Positions 7,479-13,717 of a DNA stretch of 13,717 bases are shown here, piece after piece. This stretch comes from Anaerolinea thermophila. GTDB lineage: Bacteria > Chloroflexota > Anaerolineae > Anaerolineales > DRKV01. The DNA is taken from assembly GCA_020722405.1 (NCBI GenBank), contig DYKW01000033.1, positions 1 to 13,717 of the forward strand, in the 5' to 3' direction. Position numbers and translations under genes: made by a program. Each line of letters begins with the position of its first letter. Positions within the stretch are counted from its first letter, which is position 1. The notes below the pieces were generated by a model. That model made no database searches. It was given only the letters and a program-made list of their open reading frames with translations, and was not told where the DNA came from.

Positions 7479-9389
7479 ATGCCTGAAACATTGCCGCAAT
7501 TCTTGCTCGAACATGCCCAAAAGACCCCGCAGCGCACTGCCTTGCGCGAGCGCAACTATGGCATCTGGCAGGCCATCACCTGGCAGGAGTATCTACAACA
7601 CGTCAAAAATTTTGCGCTGGGGTTGATAAGCCTGGGTCTAAAGCCGGAAGAAACGATTGCCATCATTGGTGATAATCGCCCCGAATGGGTGATTGCAGAA
7701 TTGGCTGCCCAGTCAGTTGGAGCAAAATCTATTGGAACTTATCAAGACTCCGTGGTCAAAGAGATAATTTACATCTTCAACCATGCAGATGTCTCTTTTG
7801 TGGTGGTCGAAGACCAGGAACAGGTGGACAAAATCCTGGAGATGTGGCCGGAAATTCGTGGTGTGCGCAGAGTCATTTATTACGATCCCAAGGGTTTGCG
7901 CAACTATACCGAAGATTTTTTGATGTCTTTTACGGATGTAGAGGACTTGGGGCGAGCCTACGACCAGCAACACCCCCATTGGTGGGAACAACGCGTTGCC
8001 GAGGGCAAGGGCAGTGACCTGGCCATTCTCTCGACCACTTCCGGCACGACCGGCAACCCCAAACTGGCCATGCTCACTCACGACAACCTCATCAGCATGG
8101 GACACAACCTGTTGAAAGTCGATCCCCTGGAGCCCAGTGATGAATTCGTCTCGTTCCTGCCCCTGGCCTGGATTGGCGAGCAGATGATGGCGTTGGCTTG
8201 CGGCCTGCAAATCGGCTTCACCGTCAACTTCCCCGAGAAACCGGAGACCGTGCAGCATGACATTCGTGAAATTGGCCCACAGGTGATGTTCAGCCCGCCG
8301 CGCATTTGGGAGAATCTGGTCAGCCAGGTGCAGGTCAAAATCCAGGATAGCACCCGCCTGAAACAGATACTCTACGACTGGGCAATGCCGATTGGATACC
8401 AGATAGCGGATGCCCGTTTCCGTAAGGAAACGCCTTCCTTTGGGTTGCGGGTGCGCTATTTCCTGGCAGATTGGCTGGTCTTTCAGATGATCAAGGATCA
8501 CCTGGGCTTGCGACGCCTGAAGCGTGCCTACACCGGGGGGGCGGCCCTCGGGCCGGATGTCTTTCGTTTCTTCCACGCCCTGGGTGTCAACCTGAAGCAA
8601 ATTTACGGGCAGACAGAAACCAGTGGTATCTCGGTCGTGCACCGCGACGGCGATATCAAATTCCAGACGGTCGGGACGCCGATTCCCGAAACCGAAATCA
8701 AAATTGCAGAGAGCGGCGAAATTTTGGTGCGCTCTCCGGCCGTGATGCAGGGCTACTACCGCAATCCCGAGGCCACTGCCGAGGCATTGGATGGAGACAG
8801 ATGGTTGCACTCCGGCGACGCCGGCTACTTCGATGAAGATGGACACCTAATTGTAATCGACCGTGCCAAAGATGTGATGACCCTGCACGATGGCACCAAG
8901 TTCAGCCCACAGTTTATCGAGAACAAGCTCAAATTCAGCCCTTACATACGCGAGGCGGTCGTCTTTGGCGGCGATTGGCCGTTCGTGACCGCCTTTGTCA
9001 ATATCGATTTCTCCAATGTGGGCAAATGGGCTGAAACCCACCAAGTTGCCTATACCACCTACACCGATTTGGCGCAAAAAAACGATGTGTATTCCCTGGT
9101 ACGCCAACACATTGCCCAGGCCAATGCCGACCTGCCGCCAGCAGCACGCATTCGCCGTTTCTTGTTGCTGCACAAGGAATTGGATGCCGACGACGCCGAA
9201 CTGACCCGCACCCGCAAGGTACGTCGCCGCGTGATTGCCCAACGGTATGATGACCTGATTTCAGCGCTTTACAGCCATAACGATTATGTGGATGTAGAAA
9301 CGGTCATTACCTATCAGGACGGACGTACGGCAAACCTGCAAACTCGCTTGCGGATTGAGACCCTGGATACAGAGGGTCAAGTCAACTAA
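7479..9389 (+). CDS. AMP-forming long-chain-type acyl-CoA synthetase within the transporter operon
   Basis: This 636-residue ANL-superfamily ligase converts a carboxylic acid, ATP and CoA into acyl-CoA, AMP and pyrophosphate. Motifs, in order, are the phosphate-binding loop TTSGTTGNPK (186-195), the YGQTET adenylate-binding motif (376-381), SGD with Asp447 for ribose binding, the DRAKDVMTLHDGTKFSP hinge (about 463-479), and a C-terminal ELTRTRKVRRR with a candidate catalytic lysine at 580. Overall length and the long insert between motifs fit the long-chain/bubblegum-like branch rather than the 520-550-residue aromatic ligases. No signal peptide or membrane helix is evident, so it is cytoplasmic, possibly membrane-associated. 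It sits between the LivG-like and LivH-like genes, so it probably activates the transported compound. The substrate (fatty versus arylalkanoic acid) cannot be read from the sequence. Confidence 0.9.
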   Translation: MPETLPQFLLEHAQKTPQRTALRERNYGIWQAITWQEYLQHVKNFALGLISLGLKPEETIAIIGDNRPEWVIAELAAQSVGAKSIGTYQDSVVKEIIYIFNHADVSFVVVEDQEQVDKILEMWPEIRGVRRVIYYDPKGLRNYTEDFLMSFTDVEDLGRAYDQQHPHWWEQRVAEGKGSDLAILSTTSGTTGNPKLAMLTHDNLISMGHNLLKVDPLEPSDEFVSFLPLAWIGEQMMALACGLQIGFTVNFPEKPETVQHDIREIGPQVMFSPPRIWENLVSQVQVKIQDSTRLKQILYDWAMPIGYQIADARFRKETPSFGLRVRYFLADWLVFQMIKDHLGLRRLKRAYTGGAALGPDVFRFFHALGVNLKQIYGQTETSGISVVHRDGDIKFQTVGTPIPETEIKIAESGEILVRSPAVMQGYYRNPEATAEALDGDRWLHSGDAGYFDEDGHLIVIDRAKDVMTLHDGTKFSPQFIENKLKFSPYIREAVVFGGDWPFVTAFVNIDFSNVGKWAETHQVAYTTYTDLAQKNDVYSLVRQHIAQANADLPPAARIRRFLLLHKELDADDAELTRTRKVRRRVIAQRYDDLISALYSHNDYVDVETVITYQDGRTANLQTRLRIETLDTEGQVN

Positions 9390-9412
9390 CCCACCGATGA
9401 ATTGATAAGCCC

Positions 9413-10285
9413 ATGGACCTCTTCGTTCAACTCACACTTACCGGCCTGACAAATGGCGCCATTTTGGCGCTGGCAGCACTGGGTTTTGTGTTGATTTACA
9501 AGTCCAGTGACATCATCAACTTTGCCCAGGGCGAATTCTTGCTCATCGGGGCGTATGTGACCTATGCCATGATTGCCCAGTTTGGGCTGCCGTGGTCTTT
9601 TGGGGTACTGCTCACCATGGGGGTGGCAATCGTCCTCGGGGTCGTGGTGGAACGTTTGGTGTTGCGGCCCATGATTGGGGAGCCGATCATTTCGGTCATC
9701 ATGGTCACCATTGGGTTGAGCAGCCTGTTGAAGGCCATCGTCAGCACCATTTGGGGCAATCAACCGCGTTCCTTCCCGCCCTTTATCCCCTCCCGGCCGA
9801 TCCACATCCTGGGGGCTACGGTCGGCGCCGATCGGCTATGGGCGATTGTGGTCGCGATTGTAATGTTGGTTTTGTTCAACCTGTTCTTCCGGCGTTCCAA
9901 AGTGGGCATTGCCATGCGGGCAGTGGCCGACGATCAGCAAGCAGCCCTCAGCATGGGCATCAGCGTTAAAAATATCTTTGCCTGGGCATGGTCTATTGCC
10001 GCTATGAGCGCGGCCGTTGGCGGAATGTTACTGGCAAATATCGTGGGCGCCGGGCCGGAGATCGGCGGTTTTGGCCTGCGCGTTTTCCCGGTGGTCATCC
10101 TGGGGGGGCTGGATTCTATCCCTGGTGCGATGATCGGCGGGGTCGTCATCGGATTATTGGAAGCCTACACCGGCGGCTATATCGGGCAAGGTCTGAACCA
10201 GGTATTGCCCTTTGTGGTGTTGATTATCATTTTGATGGTGCGCCCTTACGGGTTGTTTGGGCAGGAAATCATCGAACGCGTCTGA
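9413..10285 (+). CDS. LivH-like permease of HAAT-family ABC transporter
   Basis: The 290-residue integral membrane protein has about eight hydrophobic segments. The N-terminus (LTGLTNGAILALAALGFVLIYKSSDIINFAQGEFLLIGAY) carries the LivH hallmark of Gly/Ala-rich helices followed by NFAQGEF, about residues 10-50. The cytoplasmic RSKVGIAMRAVADDQQAALSMGI segment (about 162-186) is the EAA-like loop that docks the ATPases. FPVVILGGLDSIPGAMIGG near the C-terminus is also characteristic. It forms the channel with the LivM-like protein. The start at 9413 is 23 nt after the synthetase stop with only a weak Shine-Dalgarno (GATAAG), so translation may rely on the upstream gene. Nothing is truncated. Confidence 0.92.
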   Translation: MDLFVQLTLTGLTNGAILALAALGFVLIYKSSDIINFAQGEFLLIGAYVTYAMIAQFGLPWSFGVLLTMGVAIVLGVVVERLVLRPMIGEPIISVIMVTIGLSSLLKAIVSTIWGNQPRSFPPFIPSRPIHILGATVGADRLWAIVVAIVMLVLFNLFFRRSKVGIAMRAVADDQQAALSMGISVKNIFAWAWSIAAMSAAVGGMLLANIVGAGPEIGGFGLRVFPVVILGGLDSIPGAMIGGVVIGLLEAYTGGYIGQGLNQVLPFVVLIIILMVRPYGLFGQEIIERV

Positions 10286-10327
10286 AACTCTATTTGAGCC
10301 TTACACATTCTGCCTTCAGAGGACACT

Positions 10328-11371
10328 ATGCAATCTGGCATCTTCCACTCCACTTATCAGGCCGATATGGCATTGCGGCGCACACACGCCGAGAAAATTC
10401 GCATGGTGTTGTTTTTGTTGTTCATGGCTGCCTTTCCCTTCGTTGCCGATCGCTATTATCTGACACTGGCGAACCAGGTGGGCATTGCCACCATCGGTGC
10501 CATCGGATTGAATATCCTGACCGGCTATACCGGACAAATTAGCCTGGGGCAGGGCGGCTTTATGGCTGTTGGCGCCTATACCGCCGGCCTATTGACGGCG
10601 CGTTTGGGGATGCCATGGTACGTTTCCACCCTAGCGGCTTGCCTGGCAACTGCCGCCATCGGCGCGCTGTTTGGCATTCCCTCCTTGCGCCTCAAGGGGT
10701 TGTATCTGGCGATTGCTACCCTGGCGGCGCAAGAAATCATCCTGTGGGTTGTCACCCACTGGAAAACCCTGACCGGCGGCGTGGATGCGTTAGTCGTCCC
10801 CAACCCTACGCTCTTTGGCCTACAAATCAACACGGATTTTCGGTTTTATTGGGTCATTTGGCTGCTCGCCGGAGTGAGCGCGCTCACCACGGTCAATCTG
10901 TTTCGCACCCATTATGGACGGGCTTTCATCGCCATCCGCGACCAGGATATTGCCGCCGAAGTCATGGGCATCAATCTGTTTCGCTATAAATTGCTGGCGT
11001 TTGCCATCTCGTCTTTTTGGGTAGGCATGGCCGGTGCTTTGACGGCACATTACCGCAATATCGTCACCTGGGAACGCTTTACGGTAGATATTTCAGTACT
11101 TTACCTGGCAATGGTCATTATCGGTGGACTAGGCTCGGTCTCTGGTTCTTTCTTTGGCGCAGCCTTCATGACCCTCTTGCCCGCCTTCCTCACCAATCTG
11201 GGGCGAGCGCTGAAAAGCACGTTTCCCTTTGTGGATACCATCATTCCTTTTGTGCAACAGGCCGTTTTTGGGTTGGTGATCATCTTGTTCTTAATCTTCG
11301 AGCCGGAGGGATTACGTAAGATATGGAAAGACATTAAAGACTACTTCCGGCTATGGCCCTTTAGTTACTGA
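10328..11371 (+). CDS. LivM-like permease of HAAT-family ABC transporter
   Basis: The 347-residue multispanning protein is the second half of the channel. LNILTGYTGQISLGQGGFMAVGAYTAG (about 60-86) is the LivM signature. GRAFIAIRDQDIAAEVMGINLFRYK (about 198-222) is the ATPase-coupling loop. GGLGSVSGSFFGAAF follows around 262-276, and the protein ends FEPEGLRKIWKD with a short charged tail. About nine to ten hydrophobic helices are visible. AGAGGA (10318-10323) lies 4 nt before the ATG. The start follows the LivH-like stop by 42 nt. It is followed by a 206-bp gap containing a palindromic element, so the downstream lipoprotein may be expressed at a different level. Confidence 0.92.
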   Translation: MQSGIFHSTYQADMALRRTHAEKIRMVLFLLFMAAFPFVADRYYLTLANQVGIATIGAIGLNILTGYTGQISLGQGGFMAVGAYTAGLLTARLGMPWYVSTLAACLATAAIGALFGIPSLRLKGLYLAIATLAAQEIILWVVTHWKTLTGGVDALVVPNPTLFGLQINTDFRFYWVIWLLAGVSALTTVNLFRTHYGRAFIAIRDQDIAAEVMGINLFRYKLLAFAISSFWVGMAGALTAHYRNIVTWERFTVDISVLYLAMVIIGGLGSVSGSFFGAAFMTLLPAFLTNLGRALKSTFPFVDTIIPFVQQAVFGLVIILFLIFEPEGLRKIWKDIKDYFRLWPFSY

Positions 11372-11394
11372 GCGCCGTGTGTTTTGGCGTACAG

Positions 11395-11530
11395 TTCGTA
11401 TCATCTCAAAAAGAAGGGGAAACGTCCCGAAGGTTTCCTCGAAAAGCCTAGTTGAGCCGCTCAAACCTTCACCCTACGGGTACTTTGCGGGACGGTGTGC
11501 CGCCCTCCCTAAGTTATTGAGAAGATACTA
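11395..11530. repeat. MITE/REP-like element with terminal inverted repeats in the permease-lipoprotein gap
   Basis: The left end TTCGTATCATCTCAA (11395-11409) is the near-perfect inverse of the right end TTATTGAGAAGATACTA (11514-11530). The same motif ends repeat copies A (270-285) and B (2041-2058). The interior folds: GAAGGTTT (11429-11436) pairs with AAACCTTC (11463-11470), CGTCCCG (11423-11429) with CGGGACG (11488-11494), and TTGAG with CTCAA (11452-11464). There is no open reading frame and no T-run. It begins 23 nt after the livM stop and ends 34 nt before the lipoprotein's Shine-Dalgarno. A small mobile element domesticated as an intra-operon RNA structure is one reading. The rest of the gap shows no clear promoter. 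Confidence 0.65.
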
Positions 11531-11564
11531 CAGTTCTTTGTTTCCGTTTTATTCTACCCAAAGC

Positions 11565-11571
11565 AAGGAGG
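11565..11571 (+). promoter_or_regulatory. Strong ribosome binding site of the solute-binding lipoprotein
   Basis: AAGGAGG stands 6 nt before ATG 11578. It is the best-matched Shine-Dalgarno in the transporter operon and fits the usual need for more binding protein than permease. Confidence 0.8.
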
Positions 11572-11577
11572 AAGAAA

Positions 11578-12774
11578 ATGTCTCACAAAAAGTATTTTGT
11601 TTTGACTGCCGCAGTGATGCTGTTGGTGTTCGTGCTGACGGCTTGTGGCGGTGGTGGCGGTGGCAAGAGTACCCCCATCAAGGTGGGCGCTATTTTCGAT
11701 TTCACCGGCCCAACGTCTGATGTCGGTACACCGTACGGGGAAGGCGTCAAAGCCTACGTTGATTGGCTGAACGCCAATGGCGGTATCAATGGCCGTCAGA
11801 TTGAGTTGCTCTCCGCCGACTATGCCTACAAGGTGGACCAGGCCGAGCAACTCTACACCCAGTACGTGCAGGAAGGCGTGGTCGCCTTCATGGGCTGGGG
11901 CACCGGTGATACCGAGGCCTTGCGCACCAAGATCGCTGCGGACAAAATCCCCTTCATGTCGGCTTCCTACTCGGCGAACCTGCTGGACATGAGCGCAGCC
12001 CCCTACAACTTCCTGGTGGGGACATCCTATTCCGACCAGGGCATCATCGCTATGCAATGGGCTGTGCAGGATTGGCAAAGCAAGGGCAACAGTGGCACGC
12101 CCAAGATCGCCCTGGCGCACCACGACAGCCCCTTCGGGCAATCCCCCATCCCCGATATGCAGGCTTATGCCGATGCCAACGGCATTGAATTCATGACCAT
12201 TGCCATGCCCAAGGCAACCGACTTCGTGGCCGAATTGGCACAAATTCAGCAATTCGGGGCGAACTACGTCATCATGCACACCGTTTCCAGCCCGGCTGCG
12301 GTTATGGTCAAAGACGCGCAGAGCCAAGGCATGACCGATAACGTACAGTTCATCGCCTTGAACTGGTGCGCCGATGAAATCTTTATCTCATTGGCCGGTG
12401 ATGCAGCCGAAGGGGTAGTCGGTGCAATCCCCTTCACCCCGCCGAGTTCTCCCGTGCCTGGCCACGAAACCGCCGATGCTTGGCTGAAAGAACACGGTTC
12501 CAGTTTGTCCGAAAAGGGCCTGCACTTCACCCAGGGTTGGTGGACGATGGCTGTTATGGCCGAAGGCATCAAGCACACGCTGGATGCCGGACAAGAATTG
12601 ACCGGAGAAAACATCAAGGCCGCGCTGGAAGGCATTCAGAACTTCGATACCCAGGGAGTCACCTCGCCCATCTCCTTCTCGCCCAGCAGCCATAAAGGCA
12701 ACAGAGCCTTGCGGCTCTTCAAGGTGGAGAACGGCCAATGGGTGCAGGCTGGTGACTTCATCAGTGTGCCCTAA
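11578..12774 (+). CDS. LivK-like solute-binding lipoprotein of HAAT ABC transporter
   Basis: This 398-residue type I periplasmic-binding-fold protein has a lipoprotein signal peptide: KK at 4-5, a hydrophobic core at 6-19, and lipobox LTAC with Cys23. A Gly6 linker (24-29) follows, which tethers the domain outside the membrane. IKVGAIFDFTGPTSDVGTPYGEGVKAYVDWLNANGGINGRQIELLSADYAYK (about 34-85) is the standard opening of Peripla_BP_6 ligand-binding proteins. The next conserved block is GWGTGDTEALRTKIAADKIPFMSASYS (about 106-132), whose Gly/Thr-Ser/Ser-Tyr loops line the ligand site. It captures the solute for the LivH/LivM-like channel. With an acyl-CoA synthetase in the operon, a carboxylate such as a fatty or aromatic acid is more likely than leucine, but the ligand cannot be deduced directly. 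The many Gln/Trp residues fit an extracytoplasmic soluble protein. Confidence 0.9.
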   Translation: MSHKKYFVLTAAVMLLVFVLTACGGGGGGKSTPIKVGAIFDFTGPTSDVGTPYGEGVKAYVDWLNANGGINGRQIELLSADYAYKVDQAEQLYTQYVQEGVVAFMGWGTGDTEALRTKIAADKIPFMSASYSANLLDMSAAPYNFLVGTSYSDQGIIAMQWAVQDWQSKGNSGTPKIALAHHDSPFGQSPIPDMQAYADANGIEFMTIAMPKATDFVAELAQIQQFGANYVIMHTVSSPAAVMVKDAQSQGMTDNVQFIALNWCADEIFISLAGDAAEGVVGAIPFTPPSSPVPGHETADAWLKEHGSSLSEKGLHFTQGWWTMAVMAEGIKHTLDAGQELTGENIKAALEGIQNFDTQGVTSPISFSPSSHKGNRALRLFKVENGQWVQAGDFISVP

Positions 12775-12814
12775 GCGCTCAATCGTCCACACGCAAGCGT
12801 AGAACCACTCTCGT

Positions 12815-12849
12815 CTGGCGGAAGGCCTGGTGCCAGCGCCTTCCGCCAG
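12815..12849 (+). promoter_or_regulatory. 12-bp perfect stem-loop between lipoprotein and LivF-like genes
   Basis: CTGGCGGAAGGC (12815-12826) pairs perfectly with GCCTTCCGCCAG (12838-12849). The 11-nt loop contains CTGG/CCAG, which can extend the fold. No U-run follows, so it is not a standard intrinsic terminator. Such GC-rich hairpins after binding-protein genes commonly protect the upstream mRNA from 3' exonucleases and lower downstream expression (family-level knowledge); that role here is inference. It ends 25 nt before the LivF-like ATG. Confidence 0.75.
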
Positions 12850-12862
12850 TGTCTCTTCACTT

Positions 12863-12869
12863 GGAAAAG
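12863..12869 (+). promoter_or_regulatory. Ribosome binding site supporting the LivF-like start
   Basis: GGAAAAG stands 5 nt before ATG 12875 (9 nt from the GGA core). An in-frame GTG at 12830 lies inside the stem-loop and would add 15 non-conserved residues, so it is rejected as the start. Confidence 0.55.
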
Positions 12870-12874
12870 ATGCT

Positions 12875-13669
12875 ATGCTGACGCTCAATAACGTAGAAGT
12901 AATCTACAACGACATCATTCTGGTACTCAAGGGAATGTCCATGCACGTACCCGAAGGGCAAATTGTTGGGCTATTGGGTTCCAACGGTGCAGGCAAATCC
13001 ACCACCCTGAAAGCCATTTCCGGGCTGCTCAAGCCGGAAGACGGTGAAGTCACCGATGGCAGCATCATCTATCGCGATGAGCCTATCCACAACCGGGAGG
13101 CCGAAGACATCGTCCGCATGGGAATCTTCCAGGTGATGGAGGGCCGGCGCGTTTTCGAGCATCTCACCGTGGAGGAGAATCTCATCGCGGGAGGGTATAT
13201 CCGTCGGGACCCGGGCGGCACGCGGCGGGACGTGGAGATGGTGTACCAATACTTCCCGCGTCTCAAGGAGCGTCGGCACCAAACGGCCGGCTATCTTTCC
13301 GGCGGCGAGCAGCAAATGCTGGCAATCGGACGTGCCCTGATGGCAAAACCCAAACTGATGATGCTGGATGAGCCATCCTTGGGGTTGGCGCCTATCTTGG
13401 TGCAGGAAATTTTCGACATCATTGCCCGCATCAACGCCGAACACGGCACGACCATCTTGCTGGTGGAACAAAACGCCAACCTGACCTTGAACGTAGCGCA
13501 TTATGCCTACATCATGGAAGGCGGACGCATTGTCTTGGAAGGAACGCCGGACGAATTGCGTCAGAACGCCGATGTGCGCGAATTTTATCTCGGCCTGACC
13601 GAAGTCGGGCAACGCAAATCCTACCGAGATGTCAAGCACTACAAACGCCGCAAGCGCTGGCTTTCTTAA
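12875..13669 (+). CDS. LivF-like ATPase of HAAT-family ABC transporter
   Basis: The 264-residue product is the second ATPase, pairing with the LivG-like one. Motifs are Walker A GSNGAGKS (35-42), signature LSGGEQQML (141-149), Walker B LMMLDEPSLGLAP (161-173) and VEQN with Gln199 in place of the switch histidine, which is normal for LivF. IFQVMEGRRVFEHLTVEENL (about 85-104) aligns with the LivF VPEGRRVF block but has Met for Pro. The protein exceeds the usual 235-240 residues because of a basic C-terminal tail, RKSYRDVKHYKRRKRWLS, after the normal EFYLGL ending. From memory, similar tails occur in homologues from operons that also carry acyl-CoA synthetases; this was not checked. It ends the operon within the window. 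A downstream partner beyond the edge cannot be ruled out. Confidence 0.93.
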   Translation: MLTLNNVEVIYNDIILVLKGMSMHVPEGQIVGLLGSNGAGKSTTLKAISGLLKPEDGEVTDGSIIYRDEPIHNREAEDIVRMGIFQVMEGRRVFEHLTVEENLIAGGYIRRDPGGTRRDVEMVYQYFPRLKERRHQTAGYLSGGEQQMLAIGRALMAKPKLMMLDEPSLGLAPILVQEIFDIIARINAEHGTTILLVEQNANLTLNVAHYAYIMEGGRIVLEGTPDELRQNADVREFYLGLTEVGQRKSYRDVKHYKRRKRWLS

Positions 13670-13683
13670 CACCAGCGCCGCAT

Positions 13684-13717
13684 GTAGGACAGGCTTTAGC
13701 CTGTCCATCTGTAGGAC
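13684..13717. repeat. Palindromic intergenic repeat, cut by the window edge
   Basis: GGACAGGCT (13687-13695) and AGCCTGTCC (13698-13706) form a perfect 9-bp stem with a 2-nt loop. TGTAGGAC occurs at 13683-13690 and again at 13710-13717 as a direct repeat, so at least a second unit may begin at the edge. It resembles GTAGGACAGGCTT-type repeats common between genes in uncultured bacteria (from memory). It lies just after the last transporter gene and could aid 3'-end formation, though no T-run is visible before the window ends. Confidence 0.7.

Noticed and set aside
7713..8846. 377-codon open frame on the minus strand
   Set aside because: Antisense to the acyl-CoA synthetase, whose motifs are intact throughout; the reverse product has no family features.
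11554..12327. 257-codon minus-strand frame, and a similar one at 12971-13708
   Set aside because: Both are antisense to the lipoprotein and LivF-like genes, with shadow composition and no family motif.
12830..12874. GTG start for the LivF-like gene
   Set aside because: It falls in the loop of the stem-loop and adds 15 residues not expected in LivF.
13654..13678. GCGCTGG/CCAGCGC inverted repeat over the LivF-like stop codon as a terminator
   Set aside because: Only a 7-bp stem with an 11-nt loop overlapping coding sequence and no T-run; could be chance.

Overview
The window looks like chromosomal DNA from an uncultured bacterium, most plausibly a member of Chloroflexota (Anaerolineae-like). 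That placement is inference. It rests on a giant winged-helix/BTAD/STAND-ATPase/TPR regulator of the kind abundant in that phylum, on a small membrane-anchored protein rich in TIPV-type beta repeats, and on dispersed palindromic intergenic repeats. Composition is moderately GC-rich, and I see no rRNA, tRNA, CRISPR array, transposase or phage gene.

Layout. (1) Positions 1-285 are a dispersed intergenic repeat (copy A). (2) Positions 286-1614, minus strand, encode an FprA/adrenodoxin-reductase-like ferredoxin-NADP+ reductase. (3) Positions 1615-2260 are non-coding and hold a second, longer copy of the repeat (copy B) in the same orientation, so the reductase gene lies between direct repeats; copy B also contains a perfect 26-bp palindrome. 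(4) Positions 2261-6522, plus strand, are a tightly coupled three-gene unit: a membrane-anchored hypothetical protein, a HIT-family nucleotide-binding protein (4-bp overlap) and a 1099-residue SARP-type regulator (3-bp gap). (5) Positions 6523-6612 are a compact regulatory gap with three direct GTTAACGCT-type repeats at 12- and 11-bp spacing, 7 bp upstream of a TACAAT -10 box. This is the architecture expected of a SARP operator, and it lies between the regulator and the transporter. (6) Positions 6613-13669, plus strand, are a complete branched-chain-amino-acid-type (HAAT) ABC transporter with an embedded acyl-CoA synthetase, in the order LivG-like ATPase, acyl-CoA synthetase, LivH-like permease, LivM-like permease, substrate-binding lipoprotein, LivF-like ATPase. 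The livM/lipoprotein gap carries a foldable element of about 135 bp with terminal inverted repeats, and the lipoprotein/livF gap carries a strong 12-bp stem-loop. (7) Positions 13670-13717 hold the start of another palindromic repeat, cut by the window edge.

How the genes may work together. The lipoprotein captures a solute outside the membrane, LivH/LivM form the channel and LivG/LivF drive it. The AMP-forming acyl-CoA synthetase would activate the imported molecule to a CoA thioester, which implies that the substrate is a carboxylic acid (fatty or aromatic) rather than an amino acid. The SARP regulator upstream is the obvious candidate activator, through the direct-repeat operator. The most interesting hypothesis here is this regulator-operator-transporter-ligase module: a STAND-type SARP controlling import-coupled CoA activation.
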